This document shows, piece after piece, positions 39,233-49,711 of a stretch of DNA of 64,000 nt. Position 1 is the first letter of the stretch. Every line of letters starts with the position of its first letter. Below the pieces are notes generated by a model. It did not search any database. It saw only the letters and a list, made by a program, of their open reading frames with translations, and had not been told where the DNA came from. The position numbers and the translations under genes are program-made. Source of the DNA: Rotaria sp. Silwood1 (taxonomy: Eukaryota; Rotifera; Eurotatoria; Philodinida; Philodinidae); contig CAJNOP010000044.1 of NCBI GenBank assembly GCA_905250075.1, positions 552,390 to 616,389 on the forward strand, written 5' to 3'.

Positions 39233-42200
39233 AAGAAATCATAATTGAATGACACATCTGCATATTCTTTTATTCGAAACAAAGAAAAGTTTGAAATGTG
39301 CATTTTATGTGCTCGTTAATGGCAATGCTCTTTTGTAAATTCTTTGTTAAACATGAATCATTATTCTTATCAGTGTGATGATCATTATCATTTACAAGGT
39401 TCAATCTTTCATAATAAATTTAGTAGAAATGACATTCACAAAAATTGGCATTTACTGTGTATATTTTATTTTTTTCGTTACAGAATAAAAAAGATTGTAG
39501 ATTGTCAAGAAATTCTTAAAATAATTCTTTGATACTCATAACAATAAATATTTTAGTTTTGTACATCTGTTAATATAATTTTTTAAAAGAAAAAGTTAAT
39601 TGTTCATAATTTAATATTTTGAGTGACATGAAAACATGTTTGTGTTTCAAATTTCATTTGCCATCTTGATCTTGACTTGCTTTATCCTCATTGTCATTCA
39701 TAATCAATCTTCTTTGTCATCTATTCTATTTTCCATGTAATTATTGAAAGCAATACATTCTATTCGAGAAAAGACAAAATTTGATAGACTCGTTTAATAG
39801 GTTTGAATAATTAAGTTTTCTTTTGTTCATAATTGTTTAATAAAAAATTACACAAATGTCTAAATAGCTTTATCATAAGTAGTTTTTTAGTCGAATTATT
39901 CTCAAGAAGTTTTCATACATCTCAATTACAAAAAAATAATGATCTAACATTTAACCCTTTCTGGCCGAATGTTGCCATATGGCAACATTTTTCTCTATAG
40001 GAGTACGGCATTTTTCAAATAGCCGATCGAAAAGGGTAAAGCATGAAAAGTAATTACTTACATCAGTTTACGTTATTCGTAACACCTGTAATAAACTAGC
40101 TATAAGGCTTTGTCATAAAATAAAGAACAGAATGATGAAAAGTTATATTTTATAAGAATTTATTATAAAACTTTTAATTCAATTCATTTATCGACATTAA
40201 ATAATACTACTCAAGCTAATGTTAAGAGTAAATATTACTTTTTTGTCTTCTCAATTATGTTGCGAATATTCGATTCTTTATGAGTAATGCTAATAATTAT
40301 ACGGCGAGAGAAAACAAAATAACTTTTTTTCGCTTTTGTACAGACACTCTTAGCATCATGATTCACAACATTCTTCATCATATCGATATATAAAAGCAAA
40401 AAGAAAACTTTTCTTCCCGTAGTTCGATCGCACATTTTGTAGTACGTTAAAAATGGCCTATTATTACAATATGTTCTTCCATTAATAAATAAAAAGAAAT
40501 GGCATACATGGAACTATCAAAGATCAATAAGCAATTTTTTCTTTCATTCAATAATTTATACAATAGTATAAATGAATTTTATGACATAGACAAAAAAAAG
40601 GAATAAAAAGAGCACGAGAGATATTAAAAAGAAAATGTTATAATCATTCTCTTTATATTCTTACTATTTTAACATACTAATCAATGTAGAATACGTAACA
40701 TTGGTTCATGATAGAAGCATAAAAAACTTTACCCTTCTTTTTTTGCTTTCGAGTGAATCAATGGTTATAATAACTTGAGAAACAAGATGTAAGTAGGTAA
40801 GAAAAGCCTATTATTTTATTTAGCACAATTAAAATAAAAACATGCATTTTTTTTTACTTAAAGCAATTATTCAGTATGAATATTCCTTTGAGATGTATAA
40901 AAAAAAGGAACAGTTTTTATTTTCTTTCCACTGATTTCATCGTGTTCCTTTTTTCTTCTTTTTATGTATATCATCGATTATTTATAATTATAAAAATTTC
41001 TAATCCTCGTGCATTCATAGTATTAAATTACTACTAGCATAATGCACGTAATACTAATAAAGGCAGCTCGTTTTTTCTTATTCTCCAGTTTATAAGACAA
41101 AAAAGCAGACCTTTATAGAGATTTTTCTATAGAAAAAAAAAGAAGAAAAAGGTGAATAAGAAACGATTTTATAAGAGATGAAATACCATCATAGCATTAA
41201 TACAATTAACTTCGATTTTTTTCAAAGCAATCATTTTTCATAAAAGAAAGTAAAAAAAGACAATAACGTCTCATGTTTTAAACAGACAAGATTCTTATAG
41301 TGATCATTAAAGTGCTAAAAACTTCAGGTAAGTATTCTTGTCATCAAATAAATTTCAATAAATTTTTTTCGATGTATCAATTAAATAATAAAAAGATTAT
41401 TATAGCATACTTTTTTCTCTTTTAAGCTTTTCTCATCAAAAGTTAAATCACTACGATCGACGCGGTTTGTGTTTTTTTATTCCGTATTGTTCGTCTTGAT
41501 TTTAAATAATCGTCATATAAATTTCTTCTGCTATGATAGAATATCTTTAGTATTAGAGAAGATGTCTCTATCATAGGAAGTTCCTTTGAAGACGCAACGC
41601 TTCAAACAAAACAAATAAGTATTTCGTAGTGATTCAATTAATTCAGATATTGTAACTTTAATCAGAAATATTTCTAATTTTCATGATTCTCATATGAAGA
41701 TTGAAGTCAAAAAGATTTCTTTGCTTTTCTAATTCTGAAAAGTTCTCTAAACGACTGCAACTTTCTCTAGAGTCTTTTTACTTATTAGCATTTAAAAAAG
41801 AGATATATAGTAGAACATATTATAGAATATTTAGCTGCTTAAATGTGACAGCAGATCCAAAATTTTCTATGGTTGGAGAATAGCGGTGGAGAATGTATCA
41901 TAAATATATATCTATATAAATCCATGTTATTTCACTTATTATTAATGCTCGTTAAGTAGTAGTACAAATTTCTCGTTTCAAATACTATGATTATTCTCTT
42001 TCCCTGTCATGTTAATATGAAAAAGAGAGGAAAACTGAAATCCTAAGAAGAGAGAGAACGAAATGTTCTAAATGCAACAATCAAACAATAATATATAAAT
42101 AAAGAACAAAAAAAAAGGAGAACGACAAAGTTAGTAAAACAAGAAATATATACCACTACTTATAAATATTTTTTTGATTTTCTTTTAATTAAGAATATTT

Positions 42201-42859
42201 GTATTTGTATTAAATTTAATTTAATAGACCATTGCATAAATTCTTTTTCTATGTTAAAAGATATAAGTACTGTCTTAAAATTCTCTATCTTATGAATTAA
42301 CTACGAATATTTTTATTCTTATCGATGAAAACAATGTTCGATGAAAAAAAAGTAAGTTTCTGAGAAAATATAAATTAAGAGAAAAACGAACTAAAATTCA
42401 ATGAAACATCTCTAATAACTTTTTTCCTAGTTCTTGCACCTTTCTTCTTACGCATGTGCCTAGTACGAGTGTAATGTTCTTAAGAAAAAAAATAATTTAT
42501 TAAGGAAACAAGTAATCCTTTGTGATTGATGATGATCATTTAATACAACTTGAATGTTTTTCGAGTATTTAATAGCAAATCAAAAAATATTATTTTATTA
42601 GTAGACAGAAATATTTTTAATATAACATGAAGTATTAAATCTTCTGGGAATCATAAAAACAAAGATCTTTTTATGATAAAGATGTTAATCTAACAAACTT
42701 ATCCCTTCTACACCGAATTGCAACAGTGTTACTTGCATAAAGGACTGAAGAAAGAAGAAAAGAAAGCGAAATGATAATAATATTTTATTAAGGAATTTAC
42801 TATTATTTCTCGAGAACACTTTGTATAATTTATAAAAATTTCTCTTATTTTCTTTCTAG
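39233..42859. other. Intergenic, no gene recognised apart from a small MITE
   Basis: AT-rich DNA upstream of the first methyltransferase copy. Apart from the piggyBac-like MITE at 39955, I see only homopolymers and short, biased frames. Confidence 0.45.
39955..40036. mobile_element. 82-bp piggyBac-like MITE
   Basis: TTAA (39951-39954) is followed by CCCTTTCTGGCCG. The other end is CGATCGAAAAGGG followed by TAAA (40037-40040), a one-base variant of TTAA. CCC-type ends and TTAA target sites are piggyBac hallmarks. The left half contains a perfect 20-bp palindrome (39969-39988, ATGTTGCCAT and its complement). Confidence 0.5.
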
Positions 42860-42895
42860 TCTTTCATCAGTCATATACAAAATGATTCAGCATTA
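42860..42895 (+). promoter_or_regulatory. 5' leader with conserved acceptor and uORF (copy A)
   Basis: An acceptor (CTTATTTTCTTTCTAG) ends at 42859, exactly 36 nt before the ATG; copies B and C have the same spacing. A four-codon upstream frame (ATG at 42882) ends with TAATG, overlapping the main start. The acceptor may serve a 5'-UTR intron or spliced-leader trans-splicing. Confidence 0.55.
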
Positions 42896-43846
42896 ATGTC
42901 AACTGTAACAACAAAAAGACTAGACTTATTATTTACTAGCAAAACATTAATTATTTTTTCACTTGTTATATCTATATTTAGTCTATATTATTTTGTTATA
43001 AAAAGTAAAACATCATCATCAACAATCAATTTTCTTGTTTCATCATTACCATCATTGTCATCAAGAGAGCTTAATTCTAATCCATGTCAATTATCTATGA
43101 AAGAATCTGATGATTGGTTTTGTGAATTAGATTCCGATTGGAAACGTCGAAAAATGCTCCATCATATACAAAATAAACGTAATCGGATATCAGATATGCG
43201 TCCATTATTTTTTCAAAATAATTGGGAACCAACCATACAATGTGAATTTGAACGACGAGTTGGTAATATTGGTGATGGTGGAAAATGGGTTTGTGATATA
43301 CATCGTTTTGGACCTATGAATACTACAAATCTACTGGTTTATTCATTGGGTTCGAATGGTGATTTTAGTTTTGAACGTGCAATTAAAGAACTATTTCGAA
43401 ATGCAGAAATTCATACATTTGATATGGGACTATTTAAATGTCCTGAAAATGTTTGTACATTTCATCAGGTTCGTTTAGGTAGTGGCAAAAATGATAGTTC
43501 AAAATCTTTACAAATGGTTATGAATGAACTTGGTCATCAAAATCGACAGATTAATATACTTAAAGTTGATATTGAAGGTAGTGAATTTAATTTTTTTGAA
43601 GAACTATTTCAGTCTTCAAATAATAATCAAAGTGATTTACCTTATATTCGTCAAATTCTTTTTGAAATTCATCTTGGTGCTGATAGAAGTGAAGCACCAT
43701 GTCGACGTGCACATAAGTTATTTGAATTATTTCGTTCTTATAATTATGCAATATTTCATAAGGAAGCAAATTTATATGATGCACAAAATGTTTTTGAATA
43801 TGCAATGTTACGTTTAAATCCATCATTCTTTATATCACCATTATGA
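42896..43846 (+). CDS. METTL24-like type II membrane methyltransferase, copy A
   Basis: A single coding exon of 316 codons. A short cytoplasmic N-terminus is followed by one membrane span (about residues 17-36, IIFSLVISIFSLYYFVI) and a luminal domain. Signature stretches are ERRVGNIGDGGKWVCD, VYSLGSNGDFSFE and ILKVDIEGSEF, which match the Methyltransf_22/METTL24 family related to FkbM-type S-adenosylmethionine-dependent methyltransferases. The acidic loop after the GSNGDF motif and the DIEG motif are expected at the cofactor site. The substrate is unknown. It differs from copies B and C by a 12-residue-longer stem after the membrane span and by DMGLFK where they have DKRLYR. First of three direct copies. 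Family assignment is firm; location in the Golgi or ER membrane is inferred. Confidence 0.88.
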   Translation: MSTVTTKRLDLLFTSKTLIIFSLVISIFSLYYFVIKSKTSSSTINFLVSSLPSLSSRELNSNPCQLSMKESDDWFCELDSDWKRRKMLHHIQNKRNRISDMRPLFFQNNWEPTIQCEFERRVGNIGDGGKWVCDIHRFGPMNTTNLLVYSLGSNGDFSFERAIKELFRNAEIHTFDMGLFKCPENVCTFHQVRLGSGKNDSSKSLQMVMNELGHQNRQINILKVDIEGSEFNFFEELFQSSNNNQSDLPYIRQILFEIHLGADRSEAPCRRAHKLFELFRSYNYAIFHKEANLYDAQNVFEYAMLRLNPSFFISPL

Positions 43847-44831
43847 TTATGTAAATTTAATCCGAATGTTTTCATTTCATATCTGTTATTTGTTATAGAA
43901 ATGTCTGCTTTGTTTTTTGACAGAATCGATATTGTTTGAACAGAGAAAGATGAATTGAGTTTTTATGAAATTTTTGTTTATGTTGTCTTTTCGTGAAAAA
44001 AAGTTGAATTATTTATAAATAAAAACAGAAAACATTATATCGATCCAATAATTGCATACATGTAAAAAAATGCGTTAAAATAAGTAAACCATGGCGTAGT
44101 TAGAAGTTTTTAAGTGATGGACTGTTTTCCACCTAAACTATTTTAAGTAGTAGGCAGTAATGGGCAATAAAAAAACCAATTGAAATTCACTTTTTCTAAA
44201 ACTTATTACCATCACAAAAATCGATGTTTATTGAAGAGAAGTTTGTTTCTCTTAACAAATAGGCGGCTCGTTCACTTTTTTTGTATTAATTCACAAATGC
44301 ACGTCTCAACATTCGTATATTCAAATATATAACGTTAACAAGGATAAATAAGCACAAATGAAACCGCTAGCGAATTCAAGTGGATCAACGAGTGTTTGGG
44401 CGAAAAAAAATCATTGCATGATGATCATTGTGACCATCGATTTTATAAAAAAAAAGAAAAAGATAGTCGATTGATCTTTCTCGATCACTTAACAAGATGA
44501 CAACAAGATACAATGTAATAATGTGACGCCGCTTAGGCCTCTATACATGTATGTTTATCTAGATTTTTCATCGTTAGGAAATAAGTATCGTTTGGAAAAT
44601 AATCCATGAACAATTACTTTCAAACTTGTGAACGATTGCCTAATGGCTATATTCTTGACTACGTAATTCTAAATGACTTTTTTAATGCATGATAATACAG
44701 AAAAAAGAACATTTTCAAAATATGTTCCACAGTAAATCTGAAAAGAATAACGAAAACACATGAAAACATAATAACACATCAACTGGAATCGTGATGATAC
44801 TTTATTGAATCCGATCAGTTACAGATTGGTT
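43847..44831. repeat. 3' flank of copy A, homologous to flanks of copies B and C
   Basis: 43850-44240 aligns with 54700-55090 downstream of copy B, for example the shared ACCATCACAAAAATCGA. 44690-44840 aligns with 58660-58800 downstream of copy C, including TGTTTATAAT. No gene here; this is part of the duplicated unit. Confidence 0.7.
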
Positions 44832-45126
44832 GTTTATAATGATTCTCTCAACTTTGGCAGAAAGAAAAATGTCGAAAGGTAAAAACGTCGAAAGGTTAAA
44901 CTATCGAAATGTAAAAATTTTCAAAGTAAAGTTGCTCAAAGATATGTTTTCTAAACATGACTCGCAAAGATGTCATAGCAAGTTGATTTTAATTCCACCG
45001 TGTTCGATTAAATTTCTTATTGACTCATTGCGTCACTTCTCGTCCGGTATAGCGTAGTAAATTGACTATTCAATAAAAATAGTCGATTATATACAATCGT
45101 ATACAATCATAGGTACATATATATAA

Positions 45127-46681
45127 ATGGCATCGGTCAATACTGCCTCAAATTCCAACAACGAAAAATTAGATTTTATCACCTCGAGCAAAGGTCAACC
45201 GTTATTAGTGATGAATAATTACGTATACAAGTGCACCAAAAAGACAATGAAAAAAAAATGCTGGATTTGTACAACGAATGGCTGTAAGATCTTTGTTCAT
45301 ACAGACATAAACAATAACTATTTATGTGGTGGTAAAAATGAATATGAGCATGCTGCTAATCCAGAATTACTTGAAATTCATCAAACACGTCAACAAATAA
45401 AACGACAAGTAATGAATGAGTTAACACCAATAGGAGCAGTTTATGACGAGAAAATGTCGAAAACATCTATGAGTTCAACAGCCATTGCTATATTTCCAAC
45501 GGTCCGCGAAATTTGTAAGTGACTTTATCAGTACTTATAAAAATAAAAAAATCTGTTTTACTTTAGACCAAGGTTTTGCGAAGACTCGACGAAAAGCAAT
45601 GCCACCCGCTCCACAGTCATGTATATTTGACATTCCCGAACAATATACATTGACAATTGACAATAAAAGATTTTTATTATTTGATGAAGCTCGTGTTCGA
45701 TGAGAGCGGTTATTAATTTTCTCTAGTGATATTCAACTTGATTTGTTATTTAAATCTTCGATAGTTTATATGGATGGAACTTACAGTAAAACACCAAATC
45801 ATTTTTTTCAATTATTTACAATGCACTCTGTGAATTTTGACATTTGTTAGTATAAAAATTTTTCTTTTATTTCTAAATATTTTTTAAAGGCATGCCTAGT
45901 GTCTTTGGACTGCTCATAGATAAAAAATCTGCTACATACAAACAAATTTTTACTGAGTTGAAAAATATTGCATCAAAAACAGGAATCAATTTTTCACCAT
46001 CACTAATTGTGTCTGATTTTGAACCGGGTTTAATTTCGGCAGTGAAATCAGAAGTTAGTATATTATGTTTCAATTAAAAAAATCTTGTTTTTTATCAATT
46101 TGATTATTTTCAGTTTCCATCAGCTACACATAAATGCTGCTTTTTTCATTTTTGCCAGGTTATATATAGGCAAATACAGGGTTTAGGGCTACAACAACAT
46201 TATTTATCTGATGAAAATTTTCGTCTTTTATGTCGACAGTTGATAGCATTAGGATTAATGCCACTAGACAAAGTGGTGAGCAGTTTTGAAGATCTAAGAA
46301 GTGCTGCTCAATGTTTATCCCAATTAGAGGTTATAGAATTATTACAATACTTTGAAAATAATTGGATATCAAATATTGAATTATGGAATATGTTTGGATT
46401 CTATAGTTGAACCAATAACACCTGTGAAGGTTAGTAAACATCATGTACCAACAAAATGAAATTTCTGTTTTTCTATAATTTAAGGCTATCATAATAGAAT
46501 AAATAGTCGGTTGCAACGGAACCATCCAAATATATGGCAACTTATTAGCTTCATGAAAGTGGAAGAAAAACGTGTTCAAAATATACGTCTTCAATGGTCT
46601 TCTGGCGCATCAAATAAAAAAAAGAAACTCACTGCAGCATTACAAAATCGACATACTATGGGCTATTTAATTTCAGTCTGA
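45127..46681 (+). pseudogene. MULE transposase with FLYWCH zinc finger, two in-frame TGA codons
   Basis: Exons 45127-45514, 45567-45845, 45890-46053, 46114-46429 and 46485-46681 join in phase to 448 codons with GT-AG introns of 44-60 bp. The N-terminus is a FLYWCH-type finger (about residues 15-80, with CWIC, C and H ligands). The transposase core follows: KTRRKAMPPAPQ, YMDGTYSK (first Asp), SDFEPG (second Asp), then HKCCFFHF and TNNTCEGYHNRINSRL. Two TGA codons interrupt it. One at 45701 sits before ERLLIF, where Trp fits. The other at 46408 sits before TNNTCEG, where Arg (CGA) fits. All splice sites and the rest of the frame are intact, so this is a young pseudogene or needs stop-codon readthrough. 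It would mobilise this MULE and relatives. Confidence 0.85.
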
Positions 46682-46723
46682 ATTTATCAAATAAAAATAA
46701 TACTTGATTTCAAACTGAAACGT

Positions 46724-46965
46724 GAGTCTAGGAGTGAGGGAGGGGGGTGACTGATGGTGTGGGTGTTGGTCTGGGACCCACACACACACCCACACCCATG
46801 GTGCGGGTGTGGGCGCGCGAGTGAGGGTGAGGGTCTGCTTGTGGTTTTGTGTACTATAGGCTTTAGTCCCCTGCACAGGGGACTAAGCGGGGACTAAGCT
46901 TTTTGTGGGGGGGACTAAGGGGGACTTTGCAGGACTAGGGGGGACTAAGGGTTTTTAGTGAGACT
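46724..46965. repeat. G-rich palindromic block with TGTGGG-like motifs
   Basis: A strikingly G-rich island in AT-rich DNA. First part (46724-46856): GTGTGGGTG and GGTGTGGGCG on one strand and CCCACACACACACCCACACCC on the same strand, forming a hairpin. Second part (46866-46965): the perfect palindrome GTCCCCTGCACAGGGGAC, then repeated GGGGACTAAG units. Several runs of three or more G could form quadruplexes. It lies inside the MULE, 3' of the transposase. Confidence 0.75.
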
Positions 46966-47744
46966 ACGTAGTATCAAGCGAGAAAAGTTTGATTCGGAAG
47001 AAATTGGTGTGGTTTTTTTGATTATGGAATTCAGTTTGAAATAAAAAAGCCCATAGACTCAAAATCGAATAGATGCTTTGTATCATCGATATAACAATTA
47101 TTTACTAAGTGCATCTGATCTTCTTACTGGTCTGTCTTTCATCGTGGCGAAGAAGAAATGATGCGCCAAAAATTTTAATTAACTTTTTCAATTGACTTAT
47201 CGAGAATTTTTGCTTGTCTTTGATTTATTTCTTATTTGATAATAAAATTGATTTATATTAAACTGTTGATTATTTTGCATACTCAGAAAAAAATCTAAAT
47301 TTGCTTTGGTATTTTTTTTGTTCGCTAATAGCTTTACTTTCGACATTTTTATATTTAGATATTTTTCTATTTCGATATTTTTCTTTTTCGACATTTTTAT
47401 AGTTCGACATTTGTATAATTTTTTTTTTCGACATTTTTTCCTTTCGACATTTTTACTTTCGACCAAAGTTCAGATTACCGTTTATAATACAAAGGGTGTG
47501 AGTATGGATGTAGATATTAATGCAGATCTTATCTTTATTCGCATCCACACTCCACAATCACCTTTATTTCTATACGAAATATGTTCTCTAGATAAACACT
47601 TCTAATATCTGTCAAACTAGTTTAGAATTACAGCGTTATCAACATTACAATAAGATAATATTTAAAAGAGTAACGATTGAGAATGAAGGAGGATTTTCTA
47701 ACGAGGGAACTTCACGATTTCATACACTCTGTTTCAGTTCATAT

Positions 47745-48880
47745 CAGAACTGCCAGCCTGCCAGGCCAGGCTACCAGGCCAGGCTGAGTTTTAGAATTTT
47801 AGCCTGGCCTGCTGTAGACCAGGCTAGATTCAGCCTGGCCTGCAGGCCAGGCCAGGCCGAAACTTGTGGCCTGAGCAGCATGTAGTCAAATTTATTGCGC
47901 CTTGATCTATTCTGATTCGAAGTGGCATTGCAGATTTAAAATACTTGGACAAAGTGATTGTAGTCATATTTTTATTTTTAAAATTCATAGCAAATTATAA
48001 AATGATAGGCTTTCATTTTAAAACAAACATCTGTTCGATGCTTCGATTTTCGATGTTTGATGTAAGTCTTTTTGTAAACAGAATTGGGAATGTGTAACCT
48101 GACCATGTCCTGCGATGAATGACAAGGATGATCATTAGTGATATTCAATTGTCTCATCCATTCTAATTCAGTATTTACAATGAAGATTCAAAGTGGCACC
48201 AAACTCGGAGAGTTTACATCAACTCACAAGGCTATATTTTCTCGTCAGAATAGATAATTTTTGTAAACTAATTTATCTGTTTTCGTATTTTTATGCTGAC
48301 TTGTGATCAAGTTAGAATGTGTCTCAATACGGAAGGATAATGTATTCTTATAAAAAATGAGACTGACTAATTATAAAATCCAACAAGCATCATTCAGAAA
48401 ACAAAGACAAGCAGCAACCATTTCTGACTTGGATTAAAACTGTTTGCTATTTTTCAATTTTTATTTTATAACTATTACAGTATACGTTTTTCACTGTTGT
48501 GAAACAACCCTGATGAAAGTAGAATGGATTTGAAGGCATAACTGTCTGCATAGGCAAGACGATTCTTTTTTCAGCAGTCTATCTTTTGGTTTTCTATTTT
48601 TGGAAAATTTCGCAATTTCATCATCTTAATTGAGGAGAAATATGCGATCACGACTAGGATGAGATAATGAAAAGAAGTCTGATGCACATTGTATAAATTT
48701 ATCTATAAAAGTAGTAAAATATTTGATAAATTTCTTCTGTTCTCTCAAAAGCTTGCAGGCCAGGCCAGACTGGATCAGAGCAGGCCAGGCCAAGCATCTT
48801 ATTCTTAGCCTGGCCTGCCATTCGTACTGGCCTGGTCAGGCCAGGCCAGGCTGAAAAAAACCGGCCTGTTGGCAGCTCTG
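47745..48880. mobile_element. Non-autonomous hAT element with 8-bp target duplication
   Basis: The perfect 8-bp duplication GTTCATAT lies at 47737-47744 and 48881-48888. Ends are CAGAACTGCCAGCC (left) and GGCAGCTCTG (right). Both ends carry arrays of CAGGCCAGGCT / AGCCTGGCCTG, forming GC-rich palindromic stems (47755-47875 and 48755-48855). The interior is AT-rich and encodes nothing recognisable. The 8-bp duplication and CAG ends fit hAT. Length 1136 bp. Confidence 0.9.
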
Positions 48881-49711
48881 GTTCATATTATACTCACAGA
48901 GAGAATTTACAGTGTAGATAAATCCACAATAAGGAATGATTTCCTTTAGGTCTTTGTTCTCGAGTTAGGATCATTTTACTGAATTTCCGATCCATTGCTG
49001 GATATTATAAGCAAAGTCAAATTACGGGAATCGAATCTGAAATTTCATCCACAACAGATTTCACGATTCTCATCATGTTCGGAAAGTTTCATCGACAATG
49101 AATGGATTCTCCTGAAGATGTTGAATGTTAAACGAATCGCACTTTCTCGACTGTATGAGAATAGATCTTTTTTTTCATATTCGTTAGTTCGGCAATATAG
49201 CACCTGTTTCAACTGAAATTTTAAGGATAAACTAAGACTCATAAGATTTATTTTTGGGTAATATATTGGATTGAAATTCTTTGATTTGATTTTCTCGTAA
49301 TACCCCGTCTAGGCTGAAAATTTAGTAAAGTAATTATAACTCAAAGCAAGGATTTGGTAGAAAGAATCATATCAGGATTTTTACCTACACTATAAGCGCT
49401 ATCAATGAGCAAAATACGAGCTAAAAGAGAGTGTACTAGTAGGTGATTTTTTCTCATGAAGAGCATCTTTTTCAAGGACGACATGTCAGGAACATATTTT
49501 ACAAGCACGAAAAATCAAGGACATTTGTTACGAGGACGATAAGTTGAATACCTTTCCAAAGGGTATTGTAGGCTATATTCAATTCATCTTTTAATAGTTT
49601 TGTTTAAACGGTATATGTTTTGCGTCTGATATTAAAAAATAATTACCTAAACGGTAGCAGACTTCACCTCATAAAACGGCATTTGCACTTATAATAAGAA
49701 TGTGAATATTT

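Larger units (their letters stand above)
44841..47479. mobile_element. MULE with FLYWCH/transposase gene and 9-bp target duplication
   Basis: The perfect 9-bp duplication GTTTATAAT lies at 44832-44840 and 47480-47488. The ends are GATTCTCTCAACTTTGG (left) and GGTAATCTGAACTTTGG (right, reverse complement), followed by inverted arrays of TGTCGAAA motifs (three on the left, about seven on the right). Inside is a five-exon transposase gene and a G-rich palindromic block. The paralogous flank of copy C (near 58793) reads TGTTTATAATACAATC without insertion, giving an empty site. Length 2639 bp. Confidence 0.92.

Noticed and set aside
43524-43817. Overlapping frames inside the methyltransferase genes
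   Set aside because: Off-frame shadows repeated at the same place in all three copies because the coding frame is conserved.
46673-46876. 67-codon minus-strand frame across the G-rich block
   Set aside because: Translation of simple CCCACAC repeats; no coding evidence.
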